64,000 nucleotides of DNA from JANQEU01 sp965601455 (lineage in GTDB: Bacteria > Bacteroidota > Bacteroidia > Cytophagales > Cyclobacteriaceae): NCBI GenBank assembly GCA_965601455.1, contig OZ271831.1, positions 3,100,001-3,164,000 on the forward strand, given 5' to 3'. The notes beneath the pieces are model-generated. The model did no database searches, had not been told where the DNA came from, and saw nothing but the letters and a program-made list of their open reading frames with translations. The position numbers and the translations under genes are program-made. This document shows, piece by piece, positions 52,361 through 60,333 of the stretch (its first letter is position 1; the number at the start of each line of letters is the position of its first letter).

Positions 52361-54232
52361 TTACTTATTTAGCACAGGTCTGTGGTGTCTTTCTATCTTG
52401 AATACAAAAGCATGTTCTCCTTTTCTTTCCGGGGTTTTAATCATGAGTCCTCTTCGAGTCATTGCCCATTCCAGATCCTGATCATCTCCGAGCATCGAGA
52501 TTCGTTTGATTTCTTCCCTATAGAAACCAGGATAGCCCTCAGGTCCAAAATTATCACCTAGCATAAGTTGGTTACCATCATATTTGGCACTCCATGTGTC
52601 ACCTACAATGTAAAAGTATACCCATTCCCCCTCCTGCTTATAGGTTCCCTTCATTCCTGCTCCGGCTTCACCACCAGAGACCTTGAAATTGGAATCATCA
52701 ATAAACTCGAACGAGTATGGTCCTCTCCAATCATATTCCTCACCTTCGTCATTCTCATCCTCGGCTTCTTCTTCGTCTTCTTCACCATCCTCATTCTCGT
52801 ACCATAAATCGTCCCAGGTAGTCCCGGATAACGATTTCACAGCTGTGGTTTGTGCCCATTCAGGAAGTACTTCATCTGCCTGACCCAAACCGTTGGCTTT
52901 TAGCGTTTGAATAACCGCCACATCACCCGGCCAGTCCAGGAAGGTAGCATACAGATCATCTCCTTTTACCGTAAAACGAATGTCCTTTGAAGTATAGACT
53001 ATATCGGATTCATTGAATCCGATATCCGTGGGGTCGGATCCAAGATTGGTCGGTCCTTCACCAGCAATCATCCAGGGAGAGGTTCCATAAATGGCATCTC
53101 CATTAACTTCCAACCATTTACCCATTTCCAACAAAACTTCTTTTGCACCTTCAGGAATAGAGCCATCAGGTTTAGGACCTACATTGAGCAGCAAATATCC
53201 GTTTTTACTAACCCTGTCTACCAGGTTATCAATCAATCTATCTGGTGTTTTAAAAGTCAGATCTTCGGCATACCCCCAGGCACCTCGATCATCCACAGAA
53301 TTATCTGTAATCCATTCGTGGAAAGTCAAATTAGGCTCCTGACCTAACTCCAGATCCCTTATCCCTGAGCCAGGCACCTGATCATGACCTTTATAAGTTA
53401 CTACTACTTCCTTTCCATTTTCCTCAGCCCAGTTATAATAGTAGGCCAAGAAATCCTTGACATATCCTTCCGGAATAGCGTCCAGGGCAAAATCAAACCA
53501 GATAAAATCCGGTCCGTAATTGTCAATCACTTCGATGATCTTTCCGTACCATTCGTCTAAAAACTCCTGGTTACGCATAGCCTCAGGTTCATGAGGTTGA
53601 CCGTATAATCCAGCAAATTCAGGATTTCCCGTATCATAATTCTCATCTGAAACAGGAAAGAAAAACCAGTTGGCCGCATGGTGAAAAGCAGTCACAAACT
53701 TCATATCCTTATCCTTGATGGCTTGTTCCAATTCACCTACAACATCGCGCTTGGGTCCCATTTTCGCGGCGTTCCAATCTGAGTACTTAGAGTCCCACAT
53801 CGCAAAACCGTCATGGTGTTCTGCCACCGGACCAGCGAATCGAGCACCAGATTTGGCAAATAACTCTGCCCATTCTTCTGCATCAAACTTTTCCGCAGTA
53901 AACATTGGAATCAAGTCCTTGTAACCGAATTCCGGTGTTAATTCTCCAAATTTCTTCTCAAAATGTTGACGAGCTTCACCCTCTTCATCCAGGTACATCG
54001 CAAATGAGTACCATGTGGTGTTTTCCCCATACGCATGGACTGCATAAATTCCCCAGTGGGTATAGATTCCAAACTTACCTTCTTGTAACCATTGAGGAGT
54101 TTGAACTCTTCTCAATGATTGCCAGGTAGCATCATAGGTTTGTGATACAGAAGGATATATCAGAAAAACCAGTACAAACAGAGATAATAGGATTCGAAGT
54201 TTCTTTTTCATAGTTGCCAGCTTTTGTTCCAA
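52361..54232 (-). CDS. GH29 alpha-L-fucosidase with canonical nucleophile and an inserted small beta domain
   Basis: A 623-residue secreted enzyme. Met-8 (54211) starts MKKKLRILLSLFVLVF and may be the true start. The catalytic set is canonical: GIYTHWGIYAVHAYG (55-69), AEHHDGFAMW, MGPKRDVVGEL, nucleophile Asp247 in PDFIWFDF and NGYLLLNVGPKPDG. In the C-terminal sandwich, just before ISMLGDDQDLEW, about 114 residues are inserted (464-577): SLSGTTWDDLWY, then a long Glu/Asp run, then SFEFIDDSNFKVSGG and a lipocalin-like GTYKQEGEWVYFY...YDGNQLMLG. A related domain, with halves swapped, lies inside the GH2 enzyme. It heads a two-gene unit behind a palindrome copy. Confidence 0.9.
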   Translation of the reverse strand: MEQKLATMKKKLRILLSLFVLVFLIYPSVSQTYDATWQSLRRVQTPQWLQEGKFGIYTHWGIYAVHAYGENTTWYSFAMYLDEEGEARQHFEKKFGELTPEFGYKDLIPMFTAEKFDAEEWAELFAKSGARFAGPVAEHHDGFAMWDSKYSDWNAAKMGPKRDVVGELEQAIKDKDMKFVTAFHHAANWFFFPVSDENYDTGNPEFAGLYGQPHEPEAMRNQEFLDEWYGKIIEVIDNYGPDFIWFDFALDAIPEGYVKDFLAYYYNWAEENGKEVVVTYKGHDQVPGSGIRDLELGQEPNLTFHEWITDNSVDDRGAWGYAEDLTFKTPDRLIDNLVDRVSKNGYLLLNVGPKPDGSIPEGAKEVLLEMGKWLEVNGDAIYGTSPWMIAGEGPTNLGSDPTDIGFNESDIVYTSKDIRFTVKGDDLYATFLDWPGDVAVIQTLKANGLGQADEVLPEWAQTTAVKSLSGTTWDDLWYENEDGEEDEEEAEDENDEGEEYDWRGPYSFEFIDDSNFKVSGGEAGAGMKGTYKQEGEWVYFYIVGDTWSAKYDGNQLMLGDNFGPEGYPGFYREEIKRISMLGDDQDLEWAMTRRGLMIKTPERKGEHAFVFKIERHHRPVLNK

Positions 54233-54259
54233 TTAATTGTTTAAAACTAGTACCAGGTG

Positions 54260-54284
54260 ACTTTCTAACACTTGATAAGTAAGT
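54260..54284 (-). promoter_or_regulatory. Recurrent 25-bp palindrome (operator candidate)
   Basis: Read toward the gene: arms ACTTACTTA and TTAGAAAGT, 7 bases between, 7 of 9 paired. It ends 28 bases before the ATG at 54232 (49 before 54211). A TAGTTTTA box lies 10 bases further on, the same box as downstream of the copy at 48792. Confidence 0.6.
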
Positions 54285-54321
54285 GGGTTTAGTCTGATTT
54301 TAATCAGCCGATCCGTTATCG

Positions 54322-56685
54322 CTATAATTCAAGACTCTCACCTGCCTTTAGGGAGACCTCCTGATCGTCCCCTGTGCCATTTTTCAAGGTAAAACGTGTA
54401 TCTCTTGAAGCGAACAGGCGAACACTCTGCACCTGGCTATCCTCCCAGGTAAGACCAATTGTTACTCCACTCCGGGTAAGGATTCCATCCACACTACCCT
54501 GCTTCCACTGATCAGGCAGTGCGGGCAAAAGAACTACCTCATCTGAAGAAGACATCACCAACATTTCCGCCACCAGGGCAGGAAGCCCACCACTGATATC
54601 CATATTGAAAATTTCCATTGGATCGTGGTAAGAGGTGTATGCAGGTGACCAATACGTATGACACAGGTAATCCAAACACTCATACGCCGCGTTGATTTCT
54701 CCTATGTGGGCAGCGGCAATACCTATCTGCACCAATCCAAAGGCCATCTCCGCTCCTTGCCTTGGCCGACGATAGGCCAGTCTTTCTTCGATAGCTGTTT
54801 TTGCTGCATTCATTAGGTCTTCACTGTTAGAAAATTCCAGATCTACTTCATAGAATAGCGGGTATAAATGGGAAACGTGTCTGTGAGCATTGTCATTTTC
54901 ATACCCATCCCATATCCATTCTTTCAAGTCTCCTTTTTCATCTATGGCGTAAGCCGGAAGATTATCCAGAATTTCTTTCCACTTCTCCACTTTTCCAGTC
55001 TCCAGCAATCCCTGGTCTGTCAGAGTTAATAAATTCCTGATTAGTTGTTTTAACCCGGCAACATCCATGGTCGCATTTATTGCCAGTGGATGAGTATCTC
55101 GCGGACCCAACTCGGGTGAGTATGAAGGGATAAACATGTATTCTCCATTGTCACTTTTGTAAAGAATGTGTTCGTAGAAATCCATAGATGCCAACATGAA
55201 TGGAATGGTCTTTTCTTTCAGAAAATCTTCATCTCCGGTATACATCCAGTAATCATAAAAAAACTGAGAGGTCCAAGAATTACCGGCAAACCAGAATAAA
55301 TGTGGGTAATAATCTCCAAAATGGTACGTACTTCCCGAGGAGCTGGATCTGGAAGGAACAAAGATTCCCGGAGCACCATAAAGTCCCGAGGCATTGGCTT
55401 TAAATTCGTCGAACATTGAATACATGTAATTCATGTAAGACTCTGTTACCTCCTGGAAATTTGTATTCAACCCTCCTGCGATCGCCGTAGGAACGTTTCC
55501 ATTCAGTGTAAAGTCACCAGACCATGCCGGAAGCCAGGTGCCTCCCCATATTCCTTGCAATGTGGGTGGAATTTCACCCGTGCTACTAATTAGCTCGTAT
55601 CTGGCGGCATCCAGAAGCTGTTCCACTAGTGCCGGATTGAGATTTCCAACGGACGAAGAACTTTGAAGTTGTTCCGGCGGAAGATACTCCTCTGGTTCTG
55701 GGGTAAGATCCAGGGTAAACCGATTGAACATTTCTCCATGGACTTCATAATGATCCTTAAGTAACTCGTCGTAGCTTTTCGAGGACAGTATTTCCAGTCC
55801 TGTTTCTTCCTTGACAGGGAGCTCATAGGATAGTACTATTCGGGAATGAAGTACAATTTCATCAGCATCTTTCACCTCAAGACCGTTATTTTCTGCAATC
55901 AACTCGCCCCCTTGGGGTAGAACTCGTGTTTCAAGTACATACCCCTTTAAAGATCCTTCCCACTTCCTTTTGAATAGTGTTTTCAATTGTATCTGACTTC
56001 CGACTACCTGGGTTGTTAAACTTTCGACAACATCATCGAAAGCAAACTCTTGCTCCTCATCATTATCACCACCATCAACGGGTAATTGGTTGAGGTTAAG
56101 CTTTACATTAATTTTTGAATTAGAAGGACTACTTATTCTGGTTACGATGACATTATCGGGTCTCGAAGTAAAAACATCTCTCCGGAACTCACCCAGTTGC
56201 GACTTCCAGGAGACCGAGGCTTCCCCTGTTTCGTAGTTAACACCCCTCGCATAATCGGAGACTTCCTGACTTGGGAATTCTATTTCCAGTTGACCAGCAG
56301 GTACCAAGGGGTTGGTCCATATCATATCATCAATACCCACTTCCTGTCCGGCTTCAATCATTAATTCGACTGCGTCTTCGTTTCTTCCGGCTAGAATCAG
56401 CGACCGCATTTCTGTAAGCCTAGAGCCCAGGTCAGGTGCTTCATACGGAGGATATTGCGGCATAAACAACTTCTCGTGACTCAGTATCAGTCGTTCATTT
56501 ACTACATCCCCGATGACAAGTGCTCCTATTGTTCCATTTCCTGTCAATAAAGATTCCTCCCATTTCGTCGCTTTCAGCTTGGTGACAAATCCTTTTTCTG
56601 GTGGTGCAATCAGATATTCGCTTACTTGAGATTTACAGGCCATGCATACGAAAGCCAGTAAAATGGAGATAGTCAATGTCCTCAT
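54322..56685 (-). CDS. GH95 alpha-L-fucosidase, divergent form, lipoprotein
   Basis: A 787-residue probable lipoprotein (lipobox VCMAC). Fold: N-terminal sandwich (LLTGNGTIGALVIGDVVNERL), linker, (alpha/alpha)6 barrel (about 345-690) and C-terminal sandwich. GH95 inverts: Asn residues activate water and a Glu is the acid. Here Asn395 and Asn397 in FTLNGN match the NxN pair, and Glu525 in SYSPELGPRD matches the SPE motif. The aromatic MNYWP stretch usual after NxN is replaced by VPTAIAGGLN, so substrate recognition probably differs from the 2'-fucosyllactose type. Its ATG shares a base with the stop of 56685-58493 (TAATG), which implies coupling. Confidence 0.9.
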   Translation of the reverse strand: MRTLTISILLAFVCMACKSQVSEYLIAPPEKGFVTKLKATKWEESLLTGNGTIGALVIGDVVNERLILSHEKLFMPQYPPYEAPDLGSRLTEMRSLILAGRNEDAVELMIEAGQEVGIDDMIWTNPLVPAGQLEIEFPSQEVSDYARGVNYETGEASVSWKSQLGEFRRDVFTSRPDNVIVTRISSPSNSKINVKLNLNQLPVDGGDNDEEQEFAFDDVVESLTTQVVGSQIQLKTLFKRKWEGSLKGYVLETRVLPQGGELIAENNGLEVKDADEIVLHSRIVLSYELPVKEETGLEILSSKSYDELLKDHYEVHGEMFNRFTLDLTPEPEEYLPPEQLQSSSSVGNLNPALVEQLLDAARYELISSTGEIPPTLQGIWGGTWLPAWSGDFTLNGNVPTAIAGGLNTNFQEVTESYMNYMYSMFDEFKANASGLYGAPGIFVPSRSSSSGSTYHFGDYYPHLFWFAGNSWTSQFFYDYWMYTGDEDFLKEKTIPFMLASMDFYEHILYKSDNGEYMFIPSYSPELGPRDTHPLAINATMDVAGLKQLIRNLLTLTDQGLLETGKVEKWKEILDNLPAYAIDEKGDLKEWIWDGYENDNAHRHVSHLYPLFYEVDLEFSNSEDLMNAAKTAIEERLAYRRPRQGAEMAFGLVQIGIAAAHIGEINAAYECLDYLCHTYWSPAYTSYHDPMEIFNMDISGGLPALVAEMLVMSSSDEVVLLPALPDQWKQGSVDGILTRSGVTIGLTWEDSQVQSVRLFASRDTRFTLKNGTGDDQEVSLKAGESLEL

Positions 56686-58493
56686 TATTCGATTTTTAGA
56701 AGTGTGCCTTTTTGTAAGATTTTCGTTGATTCCAACTCGTAGAAGTATGTACCAGGCTTGGAAAGCAAATTACTAAGATCAATGAATTGCACATTTTGAT
56801 TGGAAGGTTCCAAGTCAATAGTAAGAATCTCTTTTCCTGTTAAGTCATTTATTCTCAATTGACTCGATCCTGATAAACCATCAATCCAAATCTCATTTTC
56901 AAATGGATTGGGATAAATCCTGACACGGGGTAACTCCGGTTTAACACCAAGAATTAAATCTGGCAATGCCACACCTTGGCCTTCAACTAATTCGACGATC
57001 TGATTTGACTTTACACCTTGAAATAATTCACGAGAAGCATCCGGCCAGGTAACTATGATCTCATCCACAAGTTCATTTTCTGCCAGACCGAAGTGAACAG
57101 GCTTAAGACTTTGACCAAAGATATTCGCTCCCGTGTGCATTCTCTGGTAGTCTTTTCCCTCACAGGATATGCTAACAATAGATCCATACGCGTCTCGATT
57201 GGATTCAGTCCCCTTTAGAATGATTTGTAACCAGTTCTTATTTATTCCTTCCTCATTTTGCATATGCCTGTTTTCATGAAGAAAAACAGGTGCTCTACGA
57301 TTGGCGATCAGAATATCAAGGTCTCCATCCAAATCGAAGTCAAAAACATCCATCCCTCTTGCCTGCTCGATATTATCGATTCCTAAGGATTCCCCCATCT
57401 TAATAAATTCTCCTTCACGGTTGTCGAAATACACGTTTCTGTTATCTCGCCCGCCGGTCACGAACATTCCATTCACCACATATAGATCTTCGTCCATGTC
57501 ATGATCTGCATCGAAAAATCGAGAGGCCCAGCCCCACCCCGTATCATCTACACCTAACTGCCTTGCTTTGTCAGAAAACGTACCATCCGGATTGCCCACA
57601 AAAAACGGGTTGGGCTCCCTATCAAAAATATTGGTGAGATAAATGTCAAAAAACCCATCGTTATTGTAATCACAGATATCGACTCCCATCCCTTCTCCAT
57701 CGTCTTCAAGACCATATTCCTTAGTCTCATCTGTAAAATTTCCGGTACCATCATTTACGAAGAGTCGATTATCTCCAAAGTCATTTACTACATAGAGATC
57801 CGGCCACCTGTCCTTATTTACATCAAGGGGTAAGGCCGACCACGTTCTACTGTAATCATCCAGTCGGGTTTCAGAACTGACATCCGTGAATGTACCATCT
57901 CCATTGTTTTCGAATTGCCGGTTGTCTTTGAGCCAATCGCTCACATACAGATCCAGATCGCCATCCAGATCATAGTCCCACCACAAACCATTAGAGCTGT
58001 AGCAATCCATACAACCTTGAACCCCTGAGCTCTCAGTCACATCCTCAAACTGTCCATTGCCCAGGTTTCGCCATAATTCGTCTCCGCCGTTGTTGGCTAG
58101 AAAAAGATCAGGGTAACCGTCATTATCGTAATCACCCCAACTTGCTGAAAACCGATCACCCATCGCTCCTTTCTTCACCGTTTCGTTGTTCACAAGAAGA
58201 TTGGATTCCTCCGTTACGTCGACGAAACCTCCTTCCAGATCATTCCTGATTAATCGACTCCATGACTTGGAATCCCCCTCCTGAAATCTTCGGACTGCTA
58301 CGATGTAAATATCAAGGTCTCCATCCTTATCGTAATCCGCGAAAGAAACTCCATTTACATCTTCCAGATCGGATGCCAATGAAAGGCTATTGTTAGTCCT
58401 GAAATCCTGGGCAATAGCAGGAGTACCCATCCATGTTAGAAGGAGAAGTGTAAAACTCAGTTTGATTGACCTATTCATGCCGGACACCTTCAC
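56685..58493 (-). CDS. FG-GAP/ASPIC repeat protein with type IX sorting tail (copy A)
   Basis: A 602-residue secreted protein (signal to PAIAQ). Residues about 35-400 hold repeats with the calcium-binding DxDxDGxxD motif, as in FADYDKDGDLDIYIV and WWDYDLDGDLDLYVSDW, expected to form an integrin-like propeller. An ASPIC/UnbV domain follows (about 415-505; KPVHFGLAENELVDEIIVTWP) and then a sorting tail (VRIYPNPFENEIWIDG). One insertion carries GCMDCYSSNG, a CxxCYS motif kept in all three tandem copies. Surface display and glycan binding are likely; catalysis is not excluded. It heads a two-gene unit with GH95 and has a strong palindrome upstream. Confidence 0.88.
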   Translation of the reverse strand: MKVSGMNRSIKLSFTLLLLTWMGTPAIAQDFRTNNSLSLASDLEDVNGVSFADYDKDGDLDIYIVAVRRFQEGDSKSWSRLIRNDLEGGFVDVTEESNLLVNNETVKKGAMGDRFSASWGDYDNDGYPDLFLANNGGDELWRNLGNGQFEDVTESSGVQGCMDCYSSNGLWWDYDLDGDLDLYVSDWLKDNRQFENNGDGTFTDVSSETRLDDYSRTWSALPLDVNKDRWPDLYVVNDFGDNRLFVNDGTGNFTDETKEYGLEDDGEGMGVDICDYNNDGFFDIYLTNIFDREPNPFFVGNPDGTFSDKARQLGVDDTGWGWASRFFDADHDMDEDLYVVNGMFVTGGRDNRNVYFDNREGEFIKMGESLGIDNIEQARGMDVFDFDLDGDLDILIANRRAPVFLHENRHMQNEEGINKNWLQIILKGTESNRDAYGSIVSISCEGKDYQRMHTGANIFGQSLKPVHFGLAENELVDEIIVTWPDASRELFQGVKSNQIVELVEGQGVALPDLILGVKPELPRVRIYPNPFENEIWIDGLSGSSQLRINDLTGKEILTIDLEPSNQNVQFIDLSNLLSKPGTYFYELESTKILQKGTLLKIE

Positions 58494-58518
58494 AGGATAA
58501 AATTAACCAAACTATGTT

Positions 58519-58543
58519 ACTTTCTAATACTTATTTAGTAAGT
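58519..58543 (-). promoter_or_regulatory. Recurrent 25-bp palindrome (operator candidate)
   Basis: Read toward the gene: arms ACTTACTAA and TTAGAAAGT, 7 bases between, 8 of 9 paired. It ends 26 bases before the ATG at 58493. An ATAGTTTG sequence follows 3 bases later and can serve as a -7 box. It lies in a 52-base gap between two FG-GAP genes and so marks a new transcript start inside an otherwise continuous run. Confidence 0.7.
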
Positions 58544-58545
58544 AT

Positions 58546-60333
58546 CTATTCAGTAGCCTCTCTTATCAGTTTCCCTGTAATCGAATAGCCATTGCCCCGA
58601 AGCCGGAATATCATCCATCCCGAGCTGGATGGAGCGCCAACGTGAATCACAGTTTCGTCGTTGGTTTTGTTGATTTGTACTTTTTGCTCATGAATTATTT
58701 TGCCGGAAGCGGTGAATATCTCGAAAGTGTACATGCCATTCGTTAGGCTACCATGCAACAAACGAATTTCTTCTGAGAATGGGTTAGGGTATATTTTTAA
58801 TGTAGGCTCCAAAGGATTGCTGGATAAAGGGCGATTAAATATTTCTCCTGATCCCTCAACAAATGGAATCACCTGATTCGGCTCAAGATCGTACATCCTT
58901 TCTCCTAGCCCAGATGGCCATCTGACTTCAAGAGTATCGATCTTGTCATTCTCCGCTAAACCAAAATGGACCGGACGTATGCTTTGACCAAATAAATTTG
59001 CTCCCGAATGATAGCGATATAGACTTTTATCTCCGGTAACAATTCTTATCTCGGCACCAAAACCGGATTTATTGCTTATTGTTCCCTCCAAACTCACTTG
59101 AAACCAATTCCCTGAGCTAAATGAATTAATGTATAAATCGACTGGTGATTCTCTGTTTCCAACCATCATATCAAGGTCACCATCCGAATCGTAATCAAAT
59201 ACTTCCAACCCCATACCGATGGCATCGCTATTCAGTCCATGATCCTGGCTAATGTCCCGAAATACTGTACCATTGTTTAAAAAGAAATGATTTCTATCTC
59301 CAGCCGCAATATCCGAGTAAAAGCCGTTGACCACGTAAAGATCCTCGTCCATGTCGTGGTCCGCGTCAAAAAACCTGGCGCCCCAACCCCATCCTGTATC
59401 ATCTACACGCAAGACCTCAGATCTATTTAGGAATGTTCCATTCCCCCTATTTATAAAAAACGGATTAGGATCCAGTTGGTAGATATTCGTTAGGTAGATA
59501 TCAAAATTTCCGTCGTTGTTGTAATCGCATATATCTGAACCCATCCCGTTACCATCATCTTCAAGTCTGAACTCTTCGGTCTGATCCTCAAAAACGTCGT
59601 TCCCTTTGTTCAAGTAGAATACGTTTTCGCCAATATCGTTTATTACATATAAATCCAGTCGACCATCTCTATCCAGATCAATCGGTAAACTTGTGAAGGT
59701 TTGACCCCGGTCATCCAGTTCAGTCATTTCGGCTATGTTGACAAAGCCATCTTCGCCATCATTTCGAAAAAATCGGTTTCGTTTTATCCAATCACTTACA
59801 TAAATATCCAGGTCTCCATCATTGTCATAATCCCACCATACGGCGTTTGTGCTGTAACAAAACTCACAACCCCCGAGCCCGGACTCTTCCGTTACGTTGA
59901 TGAATGTTCCATCTCCTTCATTGCGCCACAATTCGTCAAAACCATAATTTGAAAGGTATAAATCCGGATCGCCATCATTATCAAAATCACCCCAACTGGC
60001 GCCCATCTTAGATCCGTTAGTTCCATCCCTGCCTTTTCTCTCCAAATTGATGATTCCAGCCGTCAACGTAACATCCTCAAAGCCACCCGAACCATTGTTT
60101 CGCAAGAGCTTACTCCAGGTACGAGGGTTTTCGGAATCGAATACCTCCGCAGCCACGAGAAATAGATCGAGGTCACCATCCAGGTCATAATCAGCCACAG
60201 AAACACCGGAAACATTGGTTAGACTTTGGGAATCAGTGAAGGGTTGTGTTTTTTCAAAAGATTGAGAGACGGAAATATTCCACAGGCAAAGCATGACAAG
60301 AAGAAAGCCGTATGAGCATATTATTCTAAACAT
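58546..60333 (-). CDS. FG-GAP/ASPIC repeat protein with type IX sorting tail (copy B)
   Basis: A 595-residue secreted protein (signal to NISVSQ), same plan as its two neighbours: FG-GAP calcium-loop repeats (VADYDLDGDLDLFLVA, WGDFDNDGDPDLYLSNYG, FDADHDMDEDLYVVNG), ASPIC/UnbV domain (RPVHFGLAENDKIDTLEVRWP) and a sorting tail (LKIYPNPFSEEIRLLHG). The conserved insertion here is GCEFCYSTN. Its start overlaps the stop of 60333-62129 by one base (TAATG). The three copies probably arose by tandem duplication. No enzymatic motif recognised. Confidence 0.88.
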   Translation of the reverse strand: MFRIICSYGFLLVMLCLWNISVSQSFEKTQPFTDSQSLTNVSGVSVADYDLDGDLDLFLVAAEVFDSENPRTWSKLLRNNGSGGFEDVTLTAGIINLERKGRDGTNGSKMGASWGDFDNDGDPDLYLSNYGFDELWRNEGDGTFINVTEESGLGGCEFCYSTNAVWWDYDNDGDLDIYVSDWIKRNRFFRNDGEDGFVNIAEMTELDDRGQTFTSLPIDLDRDGRLDLYVINDIGENVFYLNKGNDVFEDQTEEFRLEDDGNGMGSDICDYNNDGNFDIYLTNIYQLDPNPFFINRGNGTFLNRSEVLRVDDTGWGWGARFFDADHDMDEDLYVVNGFYSDIAAGDRNHFFLNNGTVFRDISQDHGLNSDAIGMGLEVFDYDSDGDLDMMVGNRESPVDLYINSFSSGNWFQVSLEGTISNKSGFGAEIRIVTGDKSLYRYHSGANLFGQSIRPVHFGLAENDKIDTLEVRWPSGLGERMYDLEPNQVIPFVEGSGEIFNRPLSSNPLEPTLKIYPNPFSEEIRLLHGSLTNGMYTFEIFTASGKIIHEQKVQINKTNDETVIHVGAPSSSGWMIFRLRGNGYSITGKLIREATE

